A stretch of DNA of 64,000 nucleotides. Origin: Aselliscus stoliczkanus (taxonomy: Eukaryota; Chordata; Mammalia; Chiroptera; Hipposideridae). The stretch spans positions 130,441,001 to 130,505,000 of the forward strand of contig CM066731.1 of the NCBI GenBank assembly GCA_033961575.1. Direction: 5' to 3'. Shown in pieces: positions 1 to 11,070 of this stretch. Below the pieces are notes generated by a model. The model searched no databases, was not told where the DNA came from, and saw only the letters and a program-made list of their open reading frames with translations. A program made the translations under genes and the position numbers. Position 1 is the first letter of the stretch; every line of letters begins with the position of its first letter.

Positions 1-700
1 ATAGAACAAAAGAGGTGACTTGGAGAACTGGTGTGTTGATGGAGCAACAGATAAGTAGGTTTGCTCAAGCACAATGGAGGGAATAGGCAGAAAAGAAAAA
101 AACAGATTAGGCCTGAAGTGGCCTAATGAGACCTCTCAAAACCAAAGGTCAGGACCCTGACATGTGAGGGCAATAGGAAATCTCTGCAGGATATTGAAAT
201 AGGAGTTGGGATTTAGAAGTCACAGATTAGTTTATAACTTGAGAAGTGGTTAAAGAGATTTGGGTAACTAATTGACAAACAAATGGATGGTTCTGGGGGG
301 AAATGATCTGGACACAAGTCACCTTTCAAATCTGATACATTGTCTTCAACTATGGGTGAGGAGATTTTGCAATTTTAGTTTTTAAATCCTCTATCTAGTA
401 AGATGATACTGTGTTCACTATTAAACATTTGGTGATAAAAAATGTGATGTTATCCATGTCTTTGTATTTTAACAATGGAAGTTTACAAGGAAGTACTTTT
501 CTAACTGTTGGTGCATGGCACTTCAAGGACTTGACTATCACAAGCAGCAGGCGATGTATCATGGAAGCCCAGTTGTTGGCATCAGCTAGCAGTATATGTG
601 GCCTTCCACACCTAGCTTGCAAGTGAAATTCTAGGAATTAAGTTGACTTTATGATTCGCCTACTAACCACCTCTTGAAATGGAATTGTTTTAATGGATTG

Positions 701-734
701 TTGTTTTAAGGAAAATGTTGTTTTAAGGAAAATG
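701..734. repeat. 17-bp direct repeat, two copies
   Basis: The 17-base unit TTGTTTTAAGGAAAATG occurs twice head to tail, with no mismatch. It is a small local duplication in unique intron sequence. Confidence 0.85.
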
Positions 735-1010
735 TATCAGTTGTTAGCTGCATGACAAAGCACTAGTACATTAGTAACATAATGTTTTCTGACCTGTTTT
801 CAAGTATAATGTATATTATATTTTAATAACTTTTATTTTGTATTGTTCACTGTTGTTAGCAAGGCATTCAAAGAGGTGGAAAAGTGATAGGAAATGTAGA
901 TTGTGTAAACTGGCAGGTACATCTCTTTTTTGTTGTTGTTAGAGACAAACTTAAAAATGATTACCAATAAAAATCCTCTAAACTCATAGATTTAGATGCC
1001 ATGATTTAGA

Positions 1011-1282
1011 ACAGTGCTGTCCAGTATAAATATAATGCAAACCACATATGTAACTTACAGTTTTCTAGTAGACATTAAAAGTTAAAAAGAAATATGTAGA
1101 ATTTTAATATATTTTATTAACTCAGATATCCAAAAATATTATTCAACATGCAAACAATATAAAATTATAATTGAGCTATTTTACCAGTTTTGTTTTGTTT
1201 GGTACAATGTCTTTGAAATCTGGTGTGTATTTTACACTTAGCATATATTTCAGCTTAGACTAGCCACTTGGTAAGTGCTTAA
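1011..1282. mobile_element. MER3-like hAT (Charlie) DNA transposon, decayed
   Basis: The left end, CAGTGCTGTCCAGTATAA, and the internal order (AAACCACATATGTAA, TTTTCTAGTAG, CTTTGAAATCTGG, GACTAGCCACTT) match my memory of MER3-type non-autonomous hAT elements. A related copy lies at 54195-54480. It is old and has no coding capacity. The family name is from memory. Confidence 0.65.
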
Positions 1283-1343
1283 GGAAGCTAGTGTGCAGTG
1301 TGCTGGACAAGCATGGATTTAGAATATTGCCCTGTGTCTTTTT

Positions 1344-1450
1344 TTTTTTTTTTTGAAGGCAGTGTCACTGACTCTCATATGTGGGACCTGAAGGGGGCCC
1401 GCTGGCTTGGGAAGTCAGCGCTTAACCACCGCGCCACTCGGCCAGCCCAG
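1344..1450 (-). mobile_element. tRNA-derived SINE, short type (antisense)
   Basis: A T-run is followed by the complement of a short tRNA-like SINE: GGCAGTGTCACTGACTCTCA at the tail side, then CGCTTAACCACC and CACTCGGCCAGCCC at the head side. A direct repeat CCTGTGTCTTTTT at 1331-1343 and 1452-1464 is the target-site duplication. The same family recurs at 9718, 38745, 47073, 50710, 62133 and 63485. Confidence 0.88.
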
Positions 1451-2464
1451 TCCTGTGTCTTTTTACCTATCATGGATCACTTGTCTTTTATTCCCTCTTA
1501 CGTCTTTTTATTGTGCACAGATTTCAAGAACTGGGCACACTCCAGTTTATAAAAGGAAGATTAATAATCCTTCTTGGCTAGTGGTAGTTGATGTTAAAGG
1601 TCTGTAAGAGAGCTCAATACCCAGTACAGAAATGCAGGCTGTTTTCCAGAGGATTTTGTTTTGAAACACATGTCTGTGTGCTCATGATGTTTTGTTATTG
1701 ATACCTTATGGTAGTATATGCATAAATTTTTGTTTGAGAGGGAGTCTTTCTATTCTTTTTGAGAGTGGACAGTATATCCTGAACATCACTTTTGTAACAG
1801 GAATTCTATTTAGCTTACTTGGGATTCCTAGATGGAAGAGTTTATTTAGTAAGGAGCTTATATTGGACTTAAATATATTTTCATTGGTTTTTCTAAGCTG
1901 GAATGTCTTTTATTAAGAGTTTTTTTTTTTTTTGTATTAACACCTTTTAAGCAAATGTGAGCTGATGTATTTGTAACTTTTATCTAGTAGATAATCTTGC
2001 CATTAGCAATACTCAATGTTTCAGACAACCTCTAATGAGCAAATGTGGTGTTCTCACTCTAGACATTTATAGACGTACTTTGTAAATAACTTTAATTCAA
2101 ATTATTTATGTCTTCTAAGAATGTCCTTCCAAGAGGGATAATATTGTCTCACAATGTAAAATTGACTTAATTTAATTATAGTTAGATTTCATTTAATATA
2201 AACTTCAAATAAGATATGGTTAGTTCCCCGTTTTTCAGATTGAGATTTTTATTCACTACCCTAATTCCATAAGTTAGTTTGCTGTTTTTGAACATGAAAT
2301 TTGATTATTAAAATGTTTCATAAAACAAAATTTGTTTGCACATAGTACATGATAGAACCAAACTGTTTTCCAAGACTTCCGGCCTTGTACATTTTGATTG
2401 CCATTTACCTTTTTTGGTGTGTTGAATTATAACAAGTGTCAATTTCAGCTATGCATGCCCATTT

Positions 2465-2700
2465 GAAACAACAGCTATTACTGACTATGCTAGGCACTTT
2501 GCTGGGTGATTTACATGTATTGTCTTATTTCTCAATGCTCTCAGGCAGATATTATCATCTTTTTAGAAATGAGAAGAATAAATCTTTGAGAGATTATCTA
2601 ACTAGTCTAATGACACACTAATTAATGATGGAAGCAAGATTCAAACTCAAGAGTGTCTGATCTGAAAGATCATGCTGTTCATCATACTGCCTTAGGTGTT
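2465..2700 (-). repeat. MIR SINE, antisense, decayed
   Basis: The sequence has the order typical of an antisense MIR: ACTATGCTAGGCACTTTGCTGG, then a TTACATGTATT block, AAATGAGAAGAATAAA in place of the usual GAGGAAACTGAGG, and CAAGATTCAAACTCAAGAG near the right end. It is heavily diverged. Confidence 0.7.
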
Positions 2701-3169
2701 CTGATGGCAGGAGGTGTGTGAATCTGTGTGTGTGCAGGGGAGAAAAGGTATGGCAGGCTGGGGCTGAAGAGATAAGGATAATCAGTTTAGCACAGTACTC
2801 TGTGGCAAGGAATACTTTTAAATTTATGTTTGTGTTGTATGCATATGCTTAGGGCTTATTTCTTTTTAAAGAGACCAAGGCATCATATAATCTGCTGTAG
2901 TGTTGAAAAAAGCAATATATGTTATGTTTTAAGTGACAACCAAGGCTGCTGTTGCTTCTTGACCTTTTGCCAAATGTAGCTTTGAAAGTTAGTATTTGTT
3001 AAATCTTAAGGTAGATTATATCTTACAAAGAAAATGTTTTGGAAGGATTTTAAATAAAACGCAAGAGTTTATATTTACATATACTTGCATACTGGCAGAG
3101 CCTACCCTGTCAGCCAAATCCAGCACTGTGCATCTGTGTGCGAGTTATTTTTAAAAATTGACTTTAAAT

Positions 3170-3815
3170 ACCTGTCTCAGGAGCCATTTGGTTGCAATAG
3201 TAGAAAACGCACACCAAACTGGCTTAAGAAAAACATGAATTTGTTGGCATAATTAAATAATGGCAAAACCATTATTTAAAACCAAATTAGTTGTTACACT
3301 TAATTGAAAAGTTCAAGGTCCAGTCGGCCTTAGGCATGCCATCAACATCTGACTTACCCTCTCCATCTGCTGTCTCTGCTTGCTCTTAGTTGACTCCATT
3401 ATTAGACAGGCTTTCTCATTGTAGTCATAACTAGTCATAAGATAACTACTCATACCTCCCAGCTATTCTTTTGGTTCAGATACAGTGTGAAGTGGTGTGA
3501 GAGTCCTGGCCCCCGTATTTTCATCAGCAGTCTAATTGCATCTCATTAACTCTAATTGGGTTCATCCTTGAATCAGTCACAATGGGGTAAGTGGAGTGGG
3601 GGTGAAATGTTATATATGCATGGTTCATGCCTAGGCGAGTGCTCTGTTCCTTAGACCTGGGTAACATTAACTCCACTGGAAGCATACATAGGTTATGGGA
3701 AGGGCTGCAAATGTGAAATGGGTTACCACAAGTCAAGTGAATGGAACCGAGTAGCAAAATCTCAATAGGTATATCTCTTTTGGAGTGGCAGGCATTCTCC
3801 ATAGTCCTCATTCTT
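3170..3815. repeat. Ancient interspersed repeat, family not assigned
   Basis: The stretch beginning GAGCCATTTGGTTGCAATAG and continuing through AAACTGGCTTAAG, CTCTCCATCTGCTGTCTCTG and AATCAGTCACAATGGGG has an order I recognise from common old mammalian repeats. I cannot name the family with confidence. An apparent 95-residue open frame on the minus strand (3524-3811) has no protein-like features. Confidence 0.45.
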
Positions 3816-4125
3816 CCCAGTATGCTCGCTTACTTAATCTTATTTATGTTACCTGTTTGGCAGTTGAGAGCATTTGTGTTTGATTACCTTGGTTTATAGT
3901 TTCCTGGTACAGAACTGTTGAAGAATTTGGGGTGGTTATATACATGTATATTTTTCTCCATTCCATTTAACAGATCTGTTTTTATAACTTTGATTTTGGA
4001 TATCTGTGTCTTAAATTTTTTTATGAATATGAAATTATGTTTGTTTGAGTTGTGGAATGGCAAAAATGTTTGCAAAGGGTTGGGCTGATGAGTTTTTTGA
4101 GTGACTTGACCAAAACAATTTTATA

Positions 4126-4460
4126 GGCATACCCTGTTTTATTGTGCTTCGCTTTTATTGTGTCTTGCTGATGTGTTTTCATCAACATTGAAGTAAGACC
4201 CTGCATGAGCAAAAAGATTGTATAACTCACTGAGGCTCAGATGATGGTTAGCATTTTTTAGCAATAAAGTATATTTTAATTAAGGTATGTACATTTGTTT
4301 TAGACTTAATGATATTGCACAGTTAATAGACTACAGTATAGTGTAAACTTAACTTTTGTATGCACTGGGAAAACGAAACAATTGTGATTCACTTTATTGG
4401 GATATTCGCTTTATTGAGGTGGTCTGGAAGAGAATCTGCAGTATCTCCACCATATGCCTG
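4126..4460. mobile_element. Tigger1-like MITE
   Basis: The left end, GGCATACCCTGTTTTATTGT, and the right end, whose complement reads CAGGCATATGGTGGAGATAC, are inverted repeats of Tigger1 type. TA flanks both sides (4124-4125 and 4461-4462). The interior keeps Tigger1-like stretches, but transposase coding is lost. It is a non-autonomous pogo-superfamily element of about 335 bp. Confidence 0.85.
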
Positions 4461-5027
4461 TACTTTTGATTAAACCTCAGCTAGATGGCTTGAATTGCTT
4501 CTATTAGTTTTCTTGAAGAGCCTACAGCGAGGATTTTGGTTTGTATGTATAGTTACAACTAACGGAAGATACTCAGGTTGGGCTGAAGGTTAAGGCGGCT
4601 GCCACAGCTGGAGGGAGAGGGTCCTAGCTTCATTCTGTAGGAGCAGAATCAGGAGGCATTTCTACAGCCCCTTACTCTGAGAGCAAACCAGAACGGGAGG
4701 GTATGGAGAGGAGGCGCAAGTTTGTGGCACTATTTGGGATTTATGTCAAAATTATGTCAAAATTAACAGAGTGGAGCTAGACTTGAGTACAACTAACAGA
4801 GAAAAAGTTGCTCCCACAAGATTCTTTTGCACTGGCATTCGATTCAGAGGCTTAGGGTTTTCTCTCATAGGCATGCCTTCACTTATGTTAAAGGCTCACC
4901 TTCTGTTCAGTGTCTATTTTACATTATCCATTTTGATTGTGATTTCAGATTTTGTCAACTTCCACTCATTGCCATTTCAGATTCCATGAAAGCTAAATTT
5001 TGGAATATAAGAGCCAGATAAAATACA

Positions 5028-5280
5028 GGATGCCTAATTATATCTGAATGTAATATAAACAACTAATAACTTGTTGTTTATATGTCCCAAATATACATGA
5101 GATATATTTACACTAAACATTCCTTGTTTATCAGAATTTCATATTTAACTGGATGTCCTGTGTTTTTTCTTTAACTTTTTATTTTGAGATAACTAGATTT
5201 GTATGTAGTTGTAAGAAATTATTCAGAGAGATCATCTTGTGTTTTTATTTGCTAAACTTGGCAACTCTCTCTGGGTCTTT
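5028..5280. repeat. Palindromic DNA-transposon remnant split by a tiny L1 insertion
   Basis: GATAAAATACAGGATGCC on the left is mirrored by GGATGTCCTGTG… and TTTATTTGCTAAACTTGG on the right, as in a terminal-inverted-repeat element. The right arm is interrupted by a roughly 67-base piece with L1 3'-end character (TTTTTATTTTGAGATAACTA…). That piece is bounded by near-identical TCCTGTGTTTTT (5156-5167) and TCTTGTGTTTTT (5235-5246), which look like a target duplication. The family is not assigned. Confidence 0.5.
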
Positions 5281-6299
5281 TTGTCATAAGGCAGCCCAAT
5301 TTCAAAACATTTGTGTTTTGCAAATAAAATATTAGAAACCCTTTGGGAGCCTTCTAATACTTCAGATAATACTGATTTTTGAAAGAATAATCTTTGAGTA
5401 AGACACTACTAGTATTTCACTCAAAATTTCAAAATGAAATTACTTGAAAAGCCATGCAGAATTTAGAATATTTAATAATTTAATCTCCTTTTTAGCAAGA
5501 TACTGCATTGGAAATATTATGAAACAATGAACTAATTTAGCTTGAGGCATCTCTGAGCAGGTAGTATTTTGAGCCAGGTATTCTGAGGTCTCTTTCATTC
5601 CCCAGTCCTTCAAAGTTGTCCTAACTGCCTTGACCCAGATTTGACAAAAGGATTACATAATCCTATCTTTTCTAACAGTTTGTGGTGACTTGATAACTGG
5701 AATTATAATTTGGATAAATCAGATCCTATATGCCCATCATCCCTTTGAATAGGATGAGAAAAAGAAAAGAAGTGACCCTTAGGGTTTTCAGAGTTCTTCC
5801 GTCAAATTGGAACAGCTTGCTTTCTTCTTCTTTCCCCTCATCTGGACAGTGGGTGGTATGGCACAGGGAGAAACACGACCAGCTTGTTTCTCACACAACT
5901 ACTTAGTCAATCCTGGTTGTTACTCTCCAGTGATAAACCATATTAGCATTTTTATTGTTTTGTAAACAGAATAGACTGAATTGGGGGAAAGGAGAGGAAG
6001 TCAACTAAAATTGTGAACTAAGTAAAAATGGATCATCTGTTTTTTTTTTTCCATTATGCTTAGAAATACAAAGGCAAAGAACTATAGAATATCACTGTTG
6101 TTCTCTAAGGAGGAGACAGAAACTGGAGCTGAAATTAATTAGTCCGTTGGACCTTCCATTGGATGAGCTTTGGTCTCCAGCATTACCTTTTCTGGAGGAG
6201 CTCTGCATCCGTGTGTTCTGTCTGCTGCTACTCCTGGGAGGCCTGGCAGTGAATGGAGGCCAGCAGAGCTGATGGTGCTGCCGCCCAGCTCTGACTACT

Positions 6300-6472
6300 C
6301 CAGTGTTGTCCAAAAGAGCTTTCTGCAGTGGTAGAAATGTCTGATATCAGCCACATGTGGGAGCTAAGCATTCTAATGTGGCTAGTACAAATTAACTGAA
6401 TTTGTAATTTGCTTTTACTTACTTAAAATGTAAATAGCCATATGTGGCTAGTGGCTACGGTATTGAATGGAG
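6300..6472. mobile_element. MER3/hAT-like fragment
   Basis: GAGCTTTCTGCAGTGGTAGAAATG, CAGCCACATGTGG and ATATGTGGCTAGTGGCTACGG match the ends of a common mammalian hAT MITE with nested palindromic CACATGTGG/GTGGCTA motifs. It is non-coding. The overlapping minus-strand frame at 6092-6313 is not taken as a gene. Confidence 0.6.
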
Positions 6473-6789
6473 TCTTGAACTTTTATTCAAGCTTCTACAG
6501 GAATGGGAAAGTCAATTTGTGCCTGTTCTCCAAGCATTTACTGAAAAAAAGACCAAATGCAGCATTTTGTATTCTGAATAGTCTTTAGTCTGGCTTTTCT
6601 CAGAAGGACTTGACAACTGTCAAGATTTAATCAGTTTAAACTTTGGGTTTAGTGCTAACTAACTGGTTCTGACATGATGGGGTCTCTACAATACAGACAA
6701 ATACGATTTCTATGCCAGTCAGGCAGTTATTTCTGCGTAAAGGTTTTGTTTTTCTTCATGGGGATTGGCTGACAATTTGCAAATAATTC

Positions 6790-7005
6790 TGCTAATATTG
6801 AACAATTACTATGTGCCAGGCATTATTCCAAATTTCATAGCAGCCTGATGAATGTTATTTTCACTTTGAGATGAGAAAACTGAGGCAAAGAGGGATAAAA
6901 TAATTTGCCTAGGATCATGCAGTTGGTAAAAGGTGGAACCAAGATTTGGATTCAGGCAGACTGCCTCCAGAGTTCATGCTCTTTAACTGCACTGGTCTTG
7001 TAAGT
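6790..7005 (-). repeat. MIR SINE, antisense
   Basis: ACTATGTGCCAGGCATTATTCC, TGAGATGAGAAAACTGAGGC and GGATTCAGGCAGACTGCCTCC appear in the order of an antisense MIR. This is one of the better preserved copies in the window. Confidence 0.88.
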
Positions 7006-7927
7006 TCAAGTGGCAGTCACATTTTGTTTGCATGCATAGAAGCTGACTGCTGGTGGAAAATGCACTTAGTTCCAGGGTTATATACTCTGCAGCACTGATT
7101 GTATAAGGAAAGGTTTCCCAGTTCCAAGCCATTTACAGCAGTGCTGGCAGCCGCTCCAGGTTCTGAGAGAGGGAGAGGCTGGGGCTGGCTATGATAGTCT
7201 CTAGTGGGAAGGAGGATAGTGGAAGGGAAAGGGAATTCCTCAATGGCTCTGAATTGGAAAAGGACATAATTAAAGTGGGTTAAAGAGCACTGGGCATGCT
7301 TTAGGCAGATCAGCCTCTTACGTGCAAGCAGTAAACAGATGGAGGGAAGGTGGTTTAATTTCTTGAGAGCTCAATTTGAAATAACAATTTGATAGAGTAT
7401 GTCCATGATTTTCACCTGTAGTCTTTGACTAAGTCATTCAGTCTCAAATCACACCCTTCCTTGAACAACATGGGATTAGGGGTGCTGATCCCCTCCCCCC
7501 CGCGCAAAGTCAAAATCTGGGTCTAACTTTTGTCTCCTCAAAAACTTAATAGCCTACTGTTCACTAGAAGCCTTACTGATAACAGAAAGAGTTGTTAACA
7601 CATTTTGTATGTTATATGTGTTATATACTGTATTATTAAAATAAATAAGCTAGAGCAAAGAAAATTATAAGGAAGAGAAAATACATTTACAATACTGTAC
7701 TGTATTTATCGATACCAAAAGTTTACATTGTCTATTTACAAGATGAATAGTCTGTCAGTATCTACATCAATATTGTCTTGTATGATACAAAACACTGTAA
7801 ATGTTACATGTATTACACTAAACATCAAAAATGAAAAGGTAATTGAAAAATTCATATTTATATTCAGGCGTAACAATTCGTGCACTGATGAGGAAAAACA
7901 CCAGCAATATGATTGCTTTATGGCACC

Positions 7928-8503
7928 TGTTGTGTCCCGCACGACTGGGCTAGATGGGAGTGGAGAAGGGACGGCGAAAGGTTAAGGAAAAAAGAGAGAG
8001 AGACACAAAATAGAGAAAACAGTTAAGGGCCAGGAGACCCCCCAGCCTTGTGGCTGGAGCCCCGAATCGGGCCTGACTGATCCTTTTATTGTCTTACATA
8101 TAAGCAAGGGTCAGTGTAGCTTCTTTGTAGCTTCTGAGGTCTGTATCTCACACCCAAAAACACAGCTCAAGGCCAAATCACCCATAACTGCAAGCTGCCA
8201 TTACCAGAGGTTAATGTCATGCACCTCTTAAGAGACAGAACTCCTTCTCCAAGGCTTACTGATAAGAATACTTGGAGGACAGACATTATCATATCAATAG
8301 GTCATTTCACTGGGAGGCTGCCAGACCCCGAAGCAAGGGGTTCATGCCCTGTTTCTGTCAACTCCTGATTTCTCCTGTTCACTGGTACCCACTGACATCC
8401 ACGGGCACCCACAGGCACCCACGCGACTATGTCTGGCTTGGGTTGTCCCTCTCGTGGGAACTTACCCGTCTCTGACTAACCTGCCATCCTTTGGTGCCAA
8501 ACA
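7928..8503 (-). mobile_element. Solo LTR of an endogenous retrovirus (ERV2/betaretrovirus-like)
   Basis: A 576-base block interrupts the Tigger element. It starts TGTTGTGTCC and ends GCCAAACA on the + strand, so it has TG…CA ends on both strands. Read on the minus strand, it has an AATAAA at 8090-8085 in the right place for an LTR R region, followed by a pyrimidine-rich stretch typical of R/U5. GC content is higher than in the surroundings. No gag, pol or env sequence adjoins it, so it is a solo LTR left by recombination. I could not identify a clear target duplication. Class assignment is by general layout only. Confidence 0.7.
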
Positions 8504-8808
8504 GGGATATATACAGTAATATTGAAGTTCTGATCTGTCTCTATGGAGAGGTGCATGGAGGCAGACAGGCAGGGTATAATGTGACAGTACCCTGGTATAA
8601 TCGACACAAGTGTTTCATAGTTGCCTAGTCTATACAATGGTGAGTGAATCCTTACGTTCATGATATATAGTATTACAGTCATATTCATAATACAGTATTG
8701 GAAACATTGTTACAATTTTTTAAAAACCCACTCACCTGTGATGATAGGCTGATACAGTTTCTCTAAAAACTAGAGGGGGAGGCATACTGTATGGTAATGT
8801 GATTTTTT

Positions 8809-8955
8809 TTTTTTTTTTAAAGCTGAGCTATCCTGCCACCTGTTGGCAGCTCACCAGCAGCTCAGCTCGGGCTGGGCATCAAACTGCTGTTGTTCAGAGT
8901 TCAGCTCGTATTCTTGAGTGAGCTCTTAACCAACTGAGCCATTCGGCTGGCCCTA
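8809..8955 (-). mobile_element. tRNA-derived SINE, B-type (antisense), inside Tigger
   Basis: A T-run, then AGCTGAGCTATCCTGCCACC, GTTGGCAGCTCACCAGCAGC and CTCTTAACCAACTGAGCC ending in GGCTGGCCC: the complement of a SINE whose head reads GGCC(A/G)GCC…TGGCTCAGTTGGTTAAGAG. A 15-base target duplication, GTAATGTGATTTTTT, lies at 8794-8808 and 8956-8970. A sense copy of this type is at 34075-34225. Confidence 0.9.
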
Positions 8956-9717
8956 GTAATGTGATTTTTTGAAAGCAGTTATAAAACAGTAAGAAGACTA
9001 ACTTATTTTACTTTATATTAAATATCGTCCATCTCATGCCTATGTAAGGGTAGGCTGTCCACTTCCAACAAGTCTTGCACATGGTGTTCTATGCAGTGAA
9101 TACTTAGGCAGTGATGATGATGATGACACAAAACGTTTCATACATTTCTTGCCATATAGTTATTTAGATTTGCACACAAAGACCATCAGTCATACATATA
9201 CATCAGAGAAGTGTATTAACTGTATGGCATGATGATTATTTACTAATTAAATGGAAGTGGATCATAAAGGCCTGTAAGCTAAGGAGGAGGAGGAGGAGGG
9301 AGGGCTTGGCCTTGCTGTCTCTAGGTACCAGAGGCAGAGGAGGTGGAAGGGGCGCAGGAGAGGCAGGCGCACTTGGTATAACATGACAGAAATACATCAT
9401 CACTTCTGTCTGACTTTTTTGCTTTTTCATTTCTCTAAAATGTTTCTGTACTGTACAGATCCTTCCACCACTTGCTTTAGTTTCAGTACCTGTATCATTG
9501 AAAGGTCCATGTCGTAGAAGAAGTCAAAAGCAATCTTGAATAATGGGAACCCTTCTGCCAGACTTTCTAGTGTCAGTTTGTTTTCTGGCACTTCATCTTC
9601 CTCATCATCTGGCACTAGTCTAGAAGCACTCATCTCCATCACGTGGTCATCTTTTAATTCCTTTGGTGTGGTATCTATTAGCTCCTATTAGCTCCTAATT
9701 TTTCCAAGATCCATATC

Positions 9718-9771
9718 ATTTTTTTTTTGAGGGTAGTGTCACTGGCCCTCCTATGTGGGATCTGAACCGGG
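9718..9771 (-). mobile_element. Severely truncated SINE inside Tigger
   Basis: Only a T-run and about 40 bases of SINE tail remain (GAGGGTAGTGTCACTGGCCC to GAACCGGG). They are bounded by a perfect 14-base duplication, CCAAGATCCATATC, at 9704-9717 and 9772-9785. The exact duplication shows this is a genuine 5'-truncated insertion and not a decayed full copy. Confidence 0.92.
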
Positions 9772-10595
9772 CCAAGATCCATATCTTAAAACCCTTCATC
9801 CCCCTATTCCTTTTTTGCAATACCAATAATCTCTTTCATTATTTCCTTAATTGACTCTGTAATAAATCCTCTGATGTCATTCACAACATCTTTTTTTTTT
9901 TTTCTTTCCCCAACAGGAAATTACTGTTTCAGGCTTGATAGCTTTCACGGCTTTTCTATAAAACTAGCGTCTTCAGTGGTGTGATCCTTCCAGACTTTCA
10001 TGATGTTCTCTTTAATGGAGCTCTCTTCCATAGTGTTGACAGTCCTTTCCATAGAATACCACCTGTAATGAGCTTTGAAGGTCTTTTTGATCCCCTCATC
10101 TAGAAGCTGAATGAGAGACGTTGTGTTTGGGAGCAAGTAGACCACTTTGATCGATGTCTTTGGGGTTGAAATGGAGTTCTGGGTGGCCAGGGGCATTGCC
10201 AGTATCAAAAGAACTTTAAAGGGCAGTCCCTCACTGGCAAGGTACTTCGTGACTTCAGGGACAAAGCATGGATGAACCACTTCAGAGAAGGGGTTCTTGC
10301 TCTCTGGACCTTCTTTTTGTGTAACTAAAAGGCTGGCAGCTGGTGTTTGGTTTTTCTCTTCAAGCCTCAGGAATTAGCAACTTTACATATAAAGGACAGT
10401 TCTGATCATAAACCCACCTGCATTTGCACAAAATGGTAAGATTAGCTTGTCCCTTCTGCCATAAATCCTGGTGCTTGCTTACCTTCCTTACTAATAAATT
10501 TCCTTTGTGGCGTTTTATTTTTCCGCCAGAATAGGGCACTTTAGTCTGGCTTAAAAACCTGTTCAGGCAGTTATCCTTTCTCCTCAATGATTTCT

Positions 10596-11070
10596 TTTTT
10601 TTTTTTAAGATTTTATTGGAGAAATGGGGAATGGGTACAGCCAAGTTGTTGTCCTTCAGTCTTAGTTGTGGAGGGCGCAGCAAGCTCAGCTCCAAGTCCA
10701 GTCGCCCTGCTCAGCTCAAGGTGCTGTGTTCAATCTTAGTTGTAGGTGGGCATAGCACCATCCCATACGGGAGTTGAACCAACAGCCTTGTTGTTAAAAG
10801 TGCAGGCTCTATCCACTGAGCCATCCGGGCGGCTACTCAGCTCAAGATGCCAGGTTCAGTCTTTAGTTGAGGGTGGGCAGAGCCCACCGTTCAAACCAGC
10901 AGCGTTGTTAGGAATACGTGCTCTCACCAGCTGAGCCATCTTGCCGCCTTTTGGTAGCTCAACTTGGATGCAGCTCATTGGCCCATGTGGGAATGGAACC
11001 GGCGACCCTGTTGCTCAGAGCTCATGCTCCTACGTTAACTCTTAACCAACTGAGCCACTCGGCCGGCCCA
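10596..11070 (-). mobile_element. Composite SINE with three tRNA-like units (antisense), inside Tigger
   Basis: A T-run is followed by TTTTATTGGAGAA…CAGCCAAGTTGTTGTCC (tail module), then three successive tRNA-like stretches on the minus strand. Each has a complement of box B (about 10776, 10891 and 10995) and of box A (CTGAGCCA at about 10817, 10931 and 11051). The first two units are a roughly 115-base tandem duplication: CTCAGCTCAAGGTGCTGTGT against CTCAGCTCAAGATGCCAGGT. The insertion is flanked by CTCAATGATTTCT and CTCAGTGATTTTCT. At about 475 bp it is far longer than the short SINEs in the same window. Confidence 0.85.

Noticed and set aside
7501..7506. CpG-containing C-run as a possible promoter or CpG island
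   Set aside because: Only a few CpGs at the worn end of the Tigger inverted repeat. No island-like density anywhere in the window.
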